The notes: generated from the sequence alone by a model not told the origin. A stretch of 47,368 bases of DNA from Gammaproteobacteria bacterium (GCA_021773195.1 JAJFKN010000047.1:1-47368); one strand, 5' to 3'; numbered from the stretch's first letter, positions 1-7,750 are shown. A program made the numbers and translations.

Positions 1-260
1 CGGAATGATGGAGCTCCGCCACGGGATGATGGGGCTTCGCCACGGGATGATGGAGCTCCGCCACGGGATGATGGGGCTTCGCCACGGAATGATGGAGCTT
101 CGCCACGGGATGATGGGGCTTCGCCACGGAATGATGGAGCTTCGCCACGGGATGATGGGGCTTCGCCACGGGATGATGGGGCTTCGCCACGGGATGATGG
201 GGCTTCGCCACGGAATGATGGAGCTCCGCCACGGGATGATGGGGCTTCGCCACGGGATGA
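1..260. repeat. 21-bp tandem repeat (minisatellite), about 12 copies, cut by window start
   Basis: Twelve complete 21-bp units run from base 5 to base 256 and continue past the left edge. Two variants are visible, one with gatggagct and one with gatggggct. They mostly alternate, giving a 42-bp higher-order period, with three consecutive copies of the second type near 150-215. Because 21 is divisible by three, the plus strand stays open as a seven-residue repeat (MMELRHG/MMGLRHG), and the minus strand reads GEAPSSR. I see no ribosome binding site or non-repeat domain, so I read it as a non-coding minisatellite next to a dispersed palindrome. Copy number is probably variable between strains. 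Confidence 0.9.
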
Positions 261-263
261 TCT

Positions 264-339
264 CACGTCACCCCGGATTGCGTAGCAATTCCGGGGTCCA
301 GTCAGATTAAGTTATTCCAGCAGTAGCTGGAATGACGTG
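264..339. repeat. Dispersed palindromic element with two hairpins
   Basis: The element is bounded by the inverted heptamers CACGTCA (264-270) and TGACGTG (333-339). Inside are an imperfect hairpin at 271-296 (arms ccccggattgc and gcaattccgggg around gta) and a perfect 8-bp hairpin at 314-333 (attccagc/gctggaat, loop agta). The core attgc-gta-gcaat followed by ccggggtccagtca recurs in related form at 8611-8653 and, as a variant, at 21363-21466. This makes it a member of a dispersed family resembling REP or MITE sequences. It lies downstream of the MFS gene on the other strand. Confidence 0.75.
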
Positions 340-376
340 GGGGAGGGGGGATGACGTGAGAAAAGAGTCAAAATCC

Positions 377-1651
377 TTAATGTTCGTATTTCGCTTTGCA
401 ATAGGTTTCTTTTATAGCGAATAGACTGCATAGCAACGCAAAGGTATACAATAACGGTAGCATGAGTAGTGACAAGCGGTAATCGGTCACGCTGTATATC
501 TTAGTCATGGAATCTAGCATGGCACCACTCCAGAAATGATCTAACATGAGCCCTACCATGGGTAAGAATAGCATGCCCCCCAATATGATCATCATGTTAT
601 TGAGTCCTGATGTGGTTCCAATGATATGATGGGGGTTACTATCTTTAATGAGAGCGAAGGTTATGGCTTGTGCCGAACTGGCAACGCCCATGGCAAAGAG
701 AGCGAGCAATAAAAAGGGTTTGGGTAAGTGACAATAGATCACCAAAAGCGTACTAATAATACCAATTAGGGCGCTAATGTGAAGGGGAAATTTCCGGCGT
801 TGAATGCGCACAGTAAGCCAACCTAAAATGGGGCCACCAATGGCAACACCTAGCCAGATACATGAAACATCGCGTGCGGCGTGGATTGCTGATTGTTGAT
901 AAGCTATCTTTAAAAACGGCACGCCCCACAGGGCTGCAAAGATAGACATGGGCGCCCAGCAGGTAAAACCGTAAAAGCCGATCCACCAATTTTGCCAAAT
1001 GCCAGCCGCTTGTTTCAATCGCTCCCAACTGCGGTGTTTAGCAGGGATAATCGTCATTTTATGGGTCTCAGGAAAATCCCGAATGACAATCCAAAAGAGA
1101 GTAGCAAAAACAAAGCCGATAGCCGCCAAGCCTAAGGTAGATGTTTGAGGGCCATAAATTTTAATAAGATAAGCAATGGGTGCTAAGCCTGCTATGGCAC
1201 CAATACTTCCCATGAATTGTACTAAGCCCACACTGGAAGCGTAATATTTTGCTGGGAACCAGCGTGAAATGAGCATTAAGGCGCCCAAATAAGAAAAAGA
1301 AGCGGTAAACCCCATAGCAAAGCGCGCAATGGTGGAAAGGGTTAAATTGGTACTGAAACCAAAAACAACAGTAGCTACGGCACAAATTAATAAATTAATG
1401 CTAAGTAATTTGCGCGGCCCAATTTTATCCAGCAATAAGCCCGCGGGGATTTGCATGGGGGCATAACCATAAAAGAATGCACTGGATAGAATCCCCAAAC
1501 CTGTGGCACTGGTATTTAGTGCCGTCATGAGTTCCGAGGTCATAGCGCCAGGCATGACCCGCAGGATAAAATCATAGACATAGAAGAAAGAAGCCAGCCC
1601 ACAAACGAGCAAGGCCAGCGCTAAACGGGGTTTTTCTTGTGAGCGTGCCAT
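377..1651 (-). CDS. Major facilitator superfamily transporter
   Basis: This 424-residue protein has about twelve hydrophobic segments, the usual MFS size and topology. The first begins near residue 10 (LALALLVCGLASFFYVYDF). The MFS signature loop between helices 2 and 3 is clear as LLDKIGPRKLL near residue 73, with YGYAPMQIPAG before it. It is an inner-membrane permease, probably proton-coupled; the substrate cannot be read from sequence. The family resembles the many MFS permeases of intracellular gammaproteobacteria, such as the Pht-type amino-acid and nucleoside importers of Legionella, but this is only a general likeness. It is transcribed away from the PTS genes, with 91 bases between the two start codons. 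The ribosome binding site is weak. Confidence 0.85.
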   Translation of the reverse strand: MARSQEKPRLALALLVCGLASFFYVYDFILRVMPGAMTSELMTALNTSATGLGILSSAFFYGYAPMQIPAGLLLDKIGPRKLLSINLLICAVATVVFGFSTNLTLSTIARFAMGFTASFSYLGALMLISRWFPAKYYASSVGLVQFMGSIGAIAGLAPIAYLIKIYGPQTSTLGLAAIGFVFATLFWIVIRDFPETHKMTIIPAKHRSWERLKQAAGIWQNWWIGFYGFTCWAPMSIFAALWGVPFLKIAYQQSAIHAARDVSCIWLGVAIGGPILGWLTVRIQRRKFPLHISALIGIISTLLVIYCHLPKPFLLLALFAMGVASSAQAITFALIKDSNPHHIIGTTSGLNNMMIILGGMLFLPMVGLMLDHFWSGAMLDSMTKIYSVTDYRLSLLMLPLLYTFALLCSLFAIKETYCKAKYEH

Positions 1652-1742
1652 AGAGGCCCATTAAAGCACAATCTGTGGGTATGTTCCAGCCAGGGTCTAT
1701 TGTGTTAGAATGGGGCTCCTTTGAACAAATATGATGAATTTT

Positions 1743-2132
1743 ATGCCAGTATCCCTGCTGATCGTCACCCATGAAAACATTGGTGAATCCCTACTGAATG
1801 TGGTGCACACAACTATGGGCGCTATACCCCTGCAAGCTCGCGCTGTGGCTGTAGAGCCTGATACGGATCCTAACATCCTTACGCCCGTGTTATTGGAAGT
1901 GGTGCATGAAATCGACCAAGGTGATGGTGTGTTGGTCCTATCGGACTTAATCGGTTCGACGCCTTGTAACATTGCCCGTTCATTAAGTGAAGCGCCTTGC
2001 GTGAAAGTCATTTCAGGTATTAACTTGCCTATGCTCATTCGCGTCATGAATTATTCTAAGTTATCTTTGCCAGAGTTAGCGGAAAAAGCGCTGAGTGGTG
2101 GCAAGGATGGTGTGATGAATTGTTGTGAATAG
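1743..2132 (+). CDS. PTS EIIA component, mannose/fructose (EIIA-Man) family
   Basis: This is a small cytoplasmic phosphocarrier of about 129 residues. The active-site motif is LLIVTHENIGESLL; starting at the ATG at 1743 puts the phosphorylated histidine at residue 10, as in E. coli EIIA-Man. An upstream in-frame ATG at 1731 would add four residues, and neither start has a good Shine-Dalgarno sequence. LSDLIGSTPCNIA is a typical second conserved block. It is followed 69 bases later by the HPr gene, but no EIIB, EIIC or enzyme I gene is present here. In proteobacteria this pair usually belongs to an incomplete, regulatory PTS. A C-terminal MNCCE is unusual but has no known meaning. Confidence 0.88.
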   Translation: MPVSLLIVTHENIGESLLNVVHTTMGAIPLQARAVAVEPDTDPNILTPVLLEVVHEIDQGDGVLVLSDLIGSTPCNIARSLSEAPCVKVISGINLPMLIRVMNYSKLSLPELAEKALSGGKDGVMNCCE

Positions 2133-2183
2133 GGTTATTGATGTTTTTACTATGTCGAGACGTAGCGAAATATCAATGACCCT
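2131..2183 (+). promoter_or_regulatory. Nested stem-loop between the EIIA and HPr genes
   Basis: The 12-base arms agggttattgat (2131-2142) and atcaatgaccct (2172-2183) pair completely as RNA, with one G-U wobble. Inside is a second stem, ctatg (2150-2154) with cgtag (2161-2165). The structure starts on the EIIA stop codon and ends eight bases before the agga of ptsH, filling nearly the whole intercistronic gap. There is no trailing U-run, so it looks more like an mRNA processing, stability or attenuation element than a classic terminator. Function is inferred. Confidence 0.55.
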
Positions 2184-2201
2184 AACTATTTAGGATGTAA
2201 T

Positions 2202-2471
2202 ATGTTAACTCGAGAAATAACCATTATTAATAAACTGGGCCTACATGCCAGAGCTGCCTCCAAGTTTGTAGCTTGTTCATCGCGCTATGGTTGCGAAGTA
2301 CATGTGGCTAAAGGTAACCAAGAAGTGAATGGCAAAAGCATTATGGGTGTGATGATGTTAGCCGCTAGTAAGGGTACAGAATTAAAATTACGCATCGATG
2401 GCCCCGATGAGAAAGAGGCCATGGATGCCATTGTTGCGCTAATCGAAGATAAGTTTGGTGAAGGGGAATAG
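2202..2471 (+). CDS. ptsH: Phosphocarrier protein HPr
   Basis: An 89-residue HPr. His15 lies in the signature NKLGLHARAASKFV and receives phosphate from enzyme I. Ser46 lies in NGKSIMGVMML, the HPr-kinase regulatory site, so the protein has what is needed for both catalytic and regulatory phosphorylation. An aggatg motif sits just upstream of the ATG. It is probably cotranscribed with the EIIA gene. The last 120 bases of this gene are repeated at 3900-4019 with five differences. The stop codon lies two bases before the stop of the convergent ATPase gene, so the 3' third of the gene may have arrived with that insertion. Confidence 0.95.
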   Translation: MLTREITIINKLGLHARAASKFVACSSRYGCEVHVAKGNQEVNGKSIMGVMMLAASKGTELKLRIDGPDEKEAMDAIVALIEDKFGEGE

Positions 2472-2473
2472 GC

Positions 2474-3700
2474 CTATTCCCAAATAGAGCCGATAGGAGA
2501 AGAGTAAATCTTGTCACTGTATTGATTGGAGTGGTCCCCATCATATAGGAGTATGCCGGTTAAAAAATTATTTCCTGCGAGGGCTTTCAATTTTTCTAAG
2601 CCTTGGAAATCTTTTTGACGTAAGGTGGCTGTGGATTTTATCTCGATGCCTATTACTTGACCTGAGAGTGTCTCAATAACTAAATCAACTTCTACTTTAT
2701 CCTTGTCGCGATAATGGTAAAAATAAAGAGGTTCATCTTGCCATAAGCTGATGCGTTTTATTTCGTTGATAACATAGTTTTCTAGCAGATAGCCCATGTT
2801 GTTCGGATTATCACAAATTTTTCCTTTATTCAAACGTTGCAGTGCACATAATAAACCGGTATCCACAATATGAACTTTAGGTGTTTTTACCGCACGCTTT
2901 GTTTCATTATGATGCCATGCCGGTAGATTTTCGAAGAGATATAATTGTTCTAGAAGTTTTTCATAACGAATCATAGTCTGCCGAGATAGACCGACTCGAC
3001 CTGCGAGCTCTGTATAATTAATTAGTTTGCCTGTTTGTGCGCAGAGGGCTCGAATAAGTCTAGGCATCGCGTCAAGATGCTCTAATTGGGAAAAGCTTTC
3101 TAAATCTCTTTGTATGATGTTATTAATATATTGAAGGTGCCACGCAGTCGAACGTGAACTCTCTTTTCTTGCAATAGCTTCTGGGAACCCCCCTCGTACA
3201 ATTTTATCAATTAATATATCTCTGGCTCGTATTACTTTGGATGTCGGTATAGTGCCAGATAATAGTTTTTCAATAAATGTAGATGGTCTTTCTTGAATTT
3301 CACATTCAGCTAAGGGTAAAAGAGAAAAAACTTCTAAACGTCCCACAAGAGGTTCAGACAATTGAGGTAGAAGTAGGGCATTAGCAGAGCCCGTTAAAAT
3401 AAAGCGTCCTGGTTTTCTGTCTTCATCTACGGATTGTTTAATCGGCAAAAATAATTCGGGCACACGTTGTACCTCATCAAGAACTATGTGCCGAGCACTA
3501 AGATTTCTAATATATCCTGCGGGATCACGTTGCGCCATCTCCAGTTGGGTAATATCATCAAAAGAGATGTATTGCCAATTTGCTTCTAACATACTCTTAG
3601 CTAGCGTAGTTTTTCCGCATTGCCTAGGGCCGGCAATAAAAATAACAGGAGTGTCTTTTAGCGCTGCTAAAATTTGTCTTTGGCTATATCTTGGATACAT
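2474..3700 (-). CDS. AAA ATPase with C-terminal DUF4143 domain
   Basis: A 408-residue P-loop ATPase of the AAA_14/DUF4143 type. Walker A is GPRQCGKTT (residues 24-32), Walker B is HIVLDEVQ (71-78), and a sensor-like FILTGSAN follows. The C-terminal part carries the restriction-endonuclease-like GIEIKSTATL block with VEVDLVIE upstream. I start at the ATG at 3700 because ggagg lies eight bases ahead of it; an open frame extends 17 codons further, into the repeat array, without such a site. Members of this family are widespread, patchily distributed and often mobile; a molecular function has not been firmly established. It is flanked by a duplication of the ptsH end, which marks it as an insertion. 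Confidence 0.9.
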   Translation of the reverse strand: MYPRYSQRQILAALKDTPVIFIAGPRQCGKTTLAKSMLEANWQYISFDDITQLEMAQRDPAGYIRNLSARHIVLDEVQRVPELFLPIKQSVDEDRKPGRFILTGSANALLLPQLSEPLVGRLEVFSLLPLAECEIQERPSTFIEKLLSGTIPTSKVIRARDILIDKIVRGGFPEAIARKESSRSTAWHLQYINNIIQRDLESFSQLEHLDAMPRLIRALCAQTGKLINYTELAGRVGLSRQTMIRYEKLLEQLYLFENLPAWHHNETKRAVKTPKVHIVDTGLLCALQRLNKGKICDNPNNMGYLLENYVINEIKRISLWQDEPLYFYHYRDKDKVEVDLVIETLSGQVIGIEIKSTATLRQKDFQGLEKLKALAGNNFLTGILLYDGDHSNQYSDKIYSSPIGSIWE

Positions 3701-3733
3701 AATAATAACCTCCATCCATGCCATCATAGCACC

Positions 3734-3821
3734 GACTAATCGCCCAATCAAGTCCGACTAATCATCCAGAAAGTTTAGTCTAATCGTCCAATCAGGTTCG
3801 TCTAATTGGCCAATAATAAAA
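3734..3821. repeat. Four direct repeats at an exact 22-bp period upstream of the ATPase gene
   Basis: The motif G(A/T)CTAAT begins at 3734, 3756, 3778 and 3800, exactly 22 bases apart. Copies 1 and 3 are the most alike over their first 18 bases (gactaatcgcccaatcaa versus gtctaatcgtccaatcag). A fifth, out-of-register gactaac is at 3838. The array lies 34 to 121 bases upstream of the ATPase start codon. Two helical turns per repeat would place bound protein on one face of the DNA, so an operator or iteron-like array is plausible. No binding protein is known. Confidence 0.75.
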
Positions 3822-3899
3822 GAGCAATCTTTGATTCGACTAACCTATTGAATTATTTCAAATTATTATAAGTGGGTGTAGGCAACCCGGCAACGGCAC

Positions 3900-4019
3900 A
3901 TGATGTTAGCCGCTAGTAAGGGTACAGAATTAAAATTACGCATCGATGCTCCCGATGAGAAAGAGGCCATGGATGCGATTGTTGCGCTAATCGAAGATAA
4001 GTTTGGTGAAGGCGAGTAG
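3900..4019 (+). pseudogene. ptsH 3'-end fragment (duplicate)
   Basis: These 120 bases match ptsH 2352-2471 with five mismatches. They keep the reading frame and the stop codon, encoding MMLAASKGTELKLRID-A-PDEKEAMDAI and onward. Of the four changed codons three are synonymous and one is Gly to Ala, so both copies evolved under coding constraint before they came together. The fragment lacks the His15 half and cannot make HPr. It is best read as the old 3' end of ptsH, displaced when the ATPase segment with a replacement 3' end entered. Confidence 0.88.
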
Positions 4020-4175
4020 CTCATGCATGATGAGCCAGTAGAGGTAGAGCTTCTCCATCTTCCAAATCCTTATCCGTATTTTTGTTCGTGCTAAATATGC
4101 CTCCGTTAAGAATAAAGTTCTGCCGGTCGTGCATACGGTTTTTGGTTTGCTCTTGATTAAGGAATAATGCAATGG

Positions 4176-4503
4176 TTAAACAACAGCAAGGCAGCTGATA
4201 ATACTTATGAGCAATGGTAATATGATTACAAGCGCTGGGTTTAAGTCTGTATTAGACAATAGTTTGTAAGTTGAATAGGCTAAAACTGTTGCTAAAAATA
4301 AAGATGGGCCGCGATACAGAGTGTAGGTACATCGCAACAAAGTAAGGTTTGCTTGCGGCAGCTTAGATCCCTCTGCATGGCACTACCCAGCATATTACGT
4401 ATGTTGGATTCATCGCTAATTACGTACGCTATTGCCTCACCATTACTTATGGGGAGAGTGGTATTTATTTAAGTTGGTTTGAACGCTAGGAGGCGGCGTA
4501 ATT
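4176..4503 (-). pseudogene. Possible frameshifted membrane-protein remnant
   Basis: Two overlapping minus-strand frames look protein-like. One (4292-4468) contains ISNGEAIAYVISDESNIR. The other ends at a stop at 4176-4178 and contains LTLLRCTYTLYRGPSLFLA followed by two hydrophobic stretches (ATVLAYSTY; ALVIILPLLISIISCLAVV). A frameshift near 4380 and an in-frame stop at 4469-4471 would be needed to break one gene into these pieces. I do not recognise the family; the reading is tentative. Confidence 0.3.
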
Positions 4504-4578
4504 ATTAATACTCCAGCATGCTAACAATTTTTTGATTAAAAAGTAAATAGCCTGGACGTTTGTCTGGATTGAGTTATG

Positions 4579-4598
4579 AGCCCCCTCAGGAGGGGGCT
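4579..4598. terminator. Hairpin downstream of degP
   Basis: A perfect 8-bp stem, agccccct/agggggct, with a cagg loop lies 35 bases beyond the degP stop codon. There is no clear U-run on either side, so it is either a weak intrinsic terminator or a transcript-end stabiliser. Confidence 0.5.
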
Positions 4599-4632
4599 TA
4601 GAGCAGAATGGCGGGATGTGACATCTTTACTA

Positions 4633-5982
4633 TTATTTCAGAACAATAAAAATAGCGCCTGGTCCACGAATTACATTCAATAGAATATTGCCCTTGGATT
4701 CCCCTAAGACTTTATTTAACTGAACCAAATTATGAATAGTTTCTTGATTAACGGAAGTAATGGAATCGCCAGGTCTTAAGCCTTGACGCCATGCGGCGCT
4801 AGAGCGACTTACGGCAACCACTTCCACACCCAAGATGTGGCCTTGTGTTGGCGTAATCCGATCTAAGTTTTCAAGAACTACACCGGTGAAGTAAGGGTTT
4901 TCTGCTAGGCTAGCTTTTTTCACAACGGAAGGGTCTGTTGTTACTAAGGAATAGTTATGCAGTGAACCTGCATCTAAGGCTTCGAGAGAAACTTTATGGC
5001 CTTCACGCACTAAGCCCACAATGTTACGCACATCGGAAGCACCTCGTACAGGTTGCCCATTGGCTTTTTCAATGACGTCACCTACTTTGATGCCTGATTT
5101 AGCCGCAGGTGTATTGGGCGTCACTTGTGTAACAACGGCACCTTTCACATTTTTTATGTGGAAGGCTTGGGCTAGAGATGGCGTGAAATCTTGAACCACA
5201 ACTCCAATCATGCCGCGTTTCACATCACCGTATTTAATTAATTGGTCCATGACGCTGGAAGCCATATTAGAAGGAATGGCAAAGCCAATGCCAATACTGA
5301 CGCCACTGGGCGTTAATATAGCTGTATTAATTCCGACTAATTGCCCGTGCATATTCACAAGTGCACCACCGGAATTGCCTGGATTGATAGGCGCGTCGGT
5401 TTGAATAAAGTTTTCATAGCCTTCAATACCTAAACCGCTACGACCTAGTGCGCTGACAATACCTGATGTCACCGATTGTTTTAGATCGAAAGGACTACCG
5501 ATGGCAATCACAAAGTCGCCCACTTGTGTGCCACTGGAATTAGCAATGTTAATGGCCTGTAAGTCAGCGGCTTTGATTTGAACGACGGCGATATCAGAAG
5601 CATCATCAATACCAATGACCTTGCCATCAAATTTACGTCCATCGTTTAAGGTAACGACAATATGTTTGGAATCTCGGATAACGTGCGCATTTGTTAAAAT
5701 GTAACCCTGTTTAGCATCGACGATGACACCGGATCCCATGGATTCAAATTTGGGTCCCTGTCGTTGTTGCAAGCTTTTAGGCGCAAAGGGATCTTGTGCA
5801 AAAGGTAGTTCTCCTGTGGTAGCAATATTCACTACGCTGGGCATGACCTTCTTTAAAACAGGGGCCAAGCTATCCACAGGTTGATTAGTGGCACCCGTGG
5901 GTATGGCATCAGCATTTGCATTATAACTGTAGCCGCCAAGCGCTACTAAACAAGCCAGGGCAATAGGGTGTAATGGTTTCAT
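4633..5982 (-). CDS. degP: Periplasmic serine endoprotease, DegP/DegQ (HtrA) family
   Basis: A 449-residue HtrA protease that degrades and refolds damaged envelope proteins. A signal peptide (MKPLHPIALACLVALGGYSY, then NANADA) precedes the trypsin-like domain. The catalytic triad is visible: His100 in TNAHVI, Asp130 in DASDIAV and Ser204 in GNSGGAL. Two PDZ domains follow, the first starting near GMIGVVVQDFTP and the second near GVEVVAVSRSSAAWRQGL, giving the layout of DegP/DegQ rather than single-PDZ DegS. The start codon follows tggagcggat. It lies 86 bases downstream of pgeF on the same strand and may be partly read through from rluD-pgeF. DegQ would be an equally fair name. Confidence 0.95.
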   Translation of the reverse strand: MKPLHPIALACLVALGGYSYNANADAIPTGATNQPVDSLAPVLKKVMPSVVNIATTGELPFAQDPFAPKSLQQRQGPKFESMGSGVIVDAKQGYILTNAHVIRDSKHIVVTLNDGRKFDGKVIGIDDASDIAVVQIKAADLQAINIANSSGTQVGDFVIAIGSPFDLKQSVTSGIVSALGRSGLGIEGYENFIQTDAPINPGNSGGALVNMHGQLVGINTAILTPSGVSIGIGFAIPSNMASSVMDQLIKYGDVKRGMIGVVVQDFTPSLAQAFHIKNVKGAVVTQVTPNTPAAKSGIKVGDVIEKANGQPVRGASDVRNIVGLVREGHKVSLEALDAGSLHNYSLVTTDPSVVKKASLAENPYFTGVVLENLDRITPTQGHILGVEVVAVSRSSAAWRQGLRPGDSITSVNQETIHNLVQLNKVLGESKGNILLNVIRGPGAIFIVLK

Positions 5983-6068
5983 ATCCGCTCCACATCAGGG
6001 TTTCCAATAATTGATCAAGTGTAACCCATTCCCCTTCCAAGAGTAAGCCATCCAATGGCGGAAACTCA

Positions 6069-6794
6069 CTATTTCATGCAAATTAAGCTGGCTAAACGAC
6101 CTGTTTCACCATCTCGTCGATAAGAATAGAAGCGTTGGGCATCGCTATAGGTGCAATAATCACCACCAAAGATTTGCTTAACACCTAATCTTTCTAATTG
6201 TAGGCGAGCAATTGTGAAAATATTTGCCATATATCTACTTGAGCTGTCGGGGCAAAAAGCTTCATCCAGGTGATTATCCTGTTGGATAAATTGCTCTCGT
6301 ACTTCGCCACCAACCTGGAAATGTTGGGGGCCGATGGCAGGGCCCATCCAGGCTAAGATCTCTTGCGGGGGGAAGGCCATAGCCTTGAGGGTTTTTTCAA
6401 TAATACCACCAGCCAAACTGCGCCAACCACCGTGAATGCCTGCCACGATAGTGCCAGCTTTATTGCATAATAAAATGGGCAAGCAATCTGCTGTTAAGAT
6501 GGCGCAACAAACTTGAGGGGCGCGGGTAAAACAAGCATCGGCTTTGGGTATGCTGGTATGGGGCAATTCCACCACATCAGTGCCATGGGTTTGTTTCAGC
6601 CAATGGGGTGCGGAGGTTAAAGATAATGTATTTTGTAAAGCTATGCGGTTGTCTGATACTTTTTTCGCGTCATCTTGAACATGATCCCCAAGATTTAATC
6701 CTGCATAAATACCCGTGCTATGTCCATCAAGACGAGTAGTGGTCAGGGCTAAAATATTTTTCGGTGCGGGCCAGTGGGCTTGAATAAATTTCAT
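6069..6794 (-). CDS. pgeF: Peptidoglycan editing factor PgeF (YfiH, laccase-domain protein)
   Basis: This 241-residue protein belongs to the YfiH/DUF152 family, first described as polyphenol oxidases and later shown in E. coli to remove L-Ser wrongly built into muropeptides. The metal-site motifs are present: QTHGTDVV, TADCLPILL, HGGWRSLAGG, and the C-terminal YSYRRDGETGRLAS. Length is normal. Its ATG overlaps the rluD stop by four bases (ATGA), so translation is coupled. The rluD-pgeF pairing is widely conserved in gammaproteobacteria. Confidence 0.93.
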   Translation of the reverse strand: MKFIQAHWPAPKNILALTTTRLDGHSTGIYAGLNLGDHVQDDAKKVSDNRIALQNTLSLTSAPHWLKQTHGTDVVELPHTSIPKADACFTRAPQVCCAILTADCLPILLCNKAGTIVAGIHGGWRSLAGGIIEKTLKAMAFPPQEILAWMGPAIGPQHFQVGGEVREQFIQQDNHLDEAFCPDSSSRYMANIFTIARLQLERLGVKQIFGGDYCTYSDAQRFYSYRRDGETGRLASLICMK

Positions 6795-7750
6795 GAATTA
6801 TCCTTCGCATCTTCACGTAATAGAGTTAGTAACCTTTGTATGTCTTGGGGTGGATCTCGTTGCCATTCCATCCATTCATGTGTGATAGGGTGAGATAACT
6901 TCAACTCGTAAGCATGTAATGCTTGGCGTTTAAATTCCTTTAAGAAATTTTTTAATTCATCACCAATCCCTTTCGGCAATTTTTGTCGGCCAAAGTAAAC
7001 GGGGTCACCTACGATGGGATGCTTTATATGGGCCATGTGTACGCGTATTTGATGGGTGCGGCCCGTATCTAATTTTACATTTAATAATGTGTGACCACGA
7101 AAGGTTTCTTTAATACGGTAATGGGTGACAGCTAATTTCCCTTCTTGCACTACAGCCATGCGTTTGCGTTGCAATGGATGGCGACCCATTTGCGTTTCAA
7201 CGGTTCCGCCACCCGTGGGTTTACCAAAAATAATAGCCAAGTAATGGCGTTCAATGTCTCGTTCTTGCAATTGTTTTACTAAAGCCGTATGAGCTTCTAA
7301 GGTTTTAGCCATCACCAATAAGCCTGAAGTATCTTTATCCAAACGGTGAATTAAACCGGCTCGGGGCATATGGGCCATTTGAGGACAATAATGTAACAGG
7401 GCATTGGCCAGAGTGCCTTGGTGATGGCCAGCCGCCGGATGGGCCACTAAACCAGACGGTTTGTTGATCACTAAAATATGTTCATCTTCATAAACCATGT
7501 CCAGGGGTATGTCTTGAGCTTCCCAAGATTCCTGGGGGCTGGTTTGCGCTTGGATGATTATTTCTTCCCCACCTTTAACTCGTTGCTTGGGTTTGCACTG
7601 CTGGCCATCCATTGTTATAGCGCCAGAAAGTAACCAAGTTTTTAAGCGTTCCCGGGAATGTTCAGGAAAAAGCTTACTCAAGGCTTGATCTAATCGCAAA
7701 CCTTGGTATTGTTCAGGGATTATCGCATGAAGATGTATGGTTTTTGACAT
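6791..7750 (-). CDS. rluD: 23S rRNA pseudouridine(1911/1915/1917) synthase RluD
   Basis: A 319-residue pseudouridine synthase. An N-terminal S4 RNA-binding domain (about residues 18-75) is followed by the RluA-type catalytic domain with HRLDKDTSGLLV, in which Asp138 is the nucleophile (Asp139 in E. coli). Further family motifs are INKPSGLVAHPA and GRTHQIRVHMAHI. It modifies helix 69 of 23S rRNA during late 50S assembly. It is divergent from bamD across 47 bases, the usual gammaproteobacterial arrangement. Confidence 0.95.
   Translation of the reverse strand: MSKTIHLHAIIPEQYQGLRLDQALSKLFPEHSRERLKTWLLSGAITMDGQQCKPKQRVKGGEEIIIQAQTSPQESWEAQDIPLDMVYEDEHILVINKPSGLVAHPAAGHHQGTLANALLHYCPQMAHMPRAGLIHRLDKDTSGLLVMAKTLEAHTALVKQLQERDIERHYLAIIFGKPTGGGTVETQMGRHPLQRKRMAVVQEGKLAVTHYRIKETFRGHTLLNVKLDTGRTHQIRVHMAHIKHPIVGDPVYFGRQKLPKGIGDELKNFLKEFKRQALHAYELKLSHPITHEWMEWQRDPPQDIQRLLTLLREDAKDNS

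Larger units (their letters stand above)
4020..4632. other. 613-base stretch without an intact gene
   Basis: No intact gene is convincing here. The plus strand at about 4048-4165 reads like a coding remnant (FQILIRIFVRAKYASV, then LPVVHTVFGLLL) ending in a stop, but it is broken upstream. The minus strand at 4176-4503 holds a second decayed frame, listed separately. A GC-rich hairpin near 4579-4598 lies just beyond the degP stop. The stretch looks like gene decay next to the inserted ATPase. Confidence 0.5.

Noticed and set aside
1..260. CRISPR array
   Set aside because: The units are contiguous with no unique spacers, so it is a tandem repeat.
5..310. 101-codon open frame of seven-residue repeats on the plus strand
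   Set aside because: It is a by-product of a 21-bp repeat without stops. It runs into a palindrome, has no ribosome binding site and an equally open frame exists on the other strand.
3734..3821. CRISPR-like array from the 22-bp periodicity
   Set aside because: The conserved part is only seven to eighteen bases, the filler is too short for spacers, and no cas gene is present.
3987..4172. 61-codon minus-strand frame antisense to the ptsH fragment
   Set aside because: No ribosome binding site, unusual composition, and it overlaps sequence better explained as a ptsH duplicate.
7744..7749. TTGACA as the -35 of bamD
   Set aside because: Only nine bases separate it from the TATAAT, and it lies within the rluD start region on the other strand.
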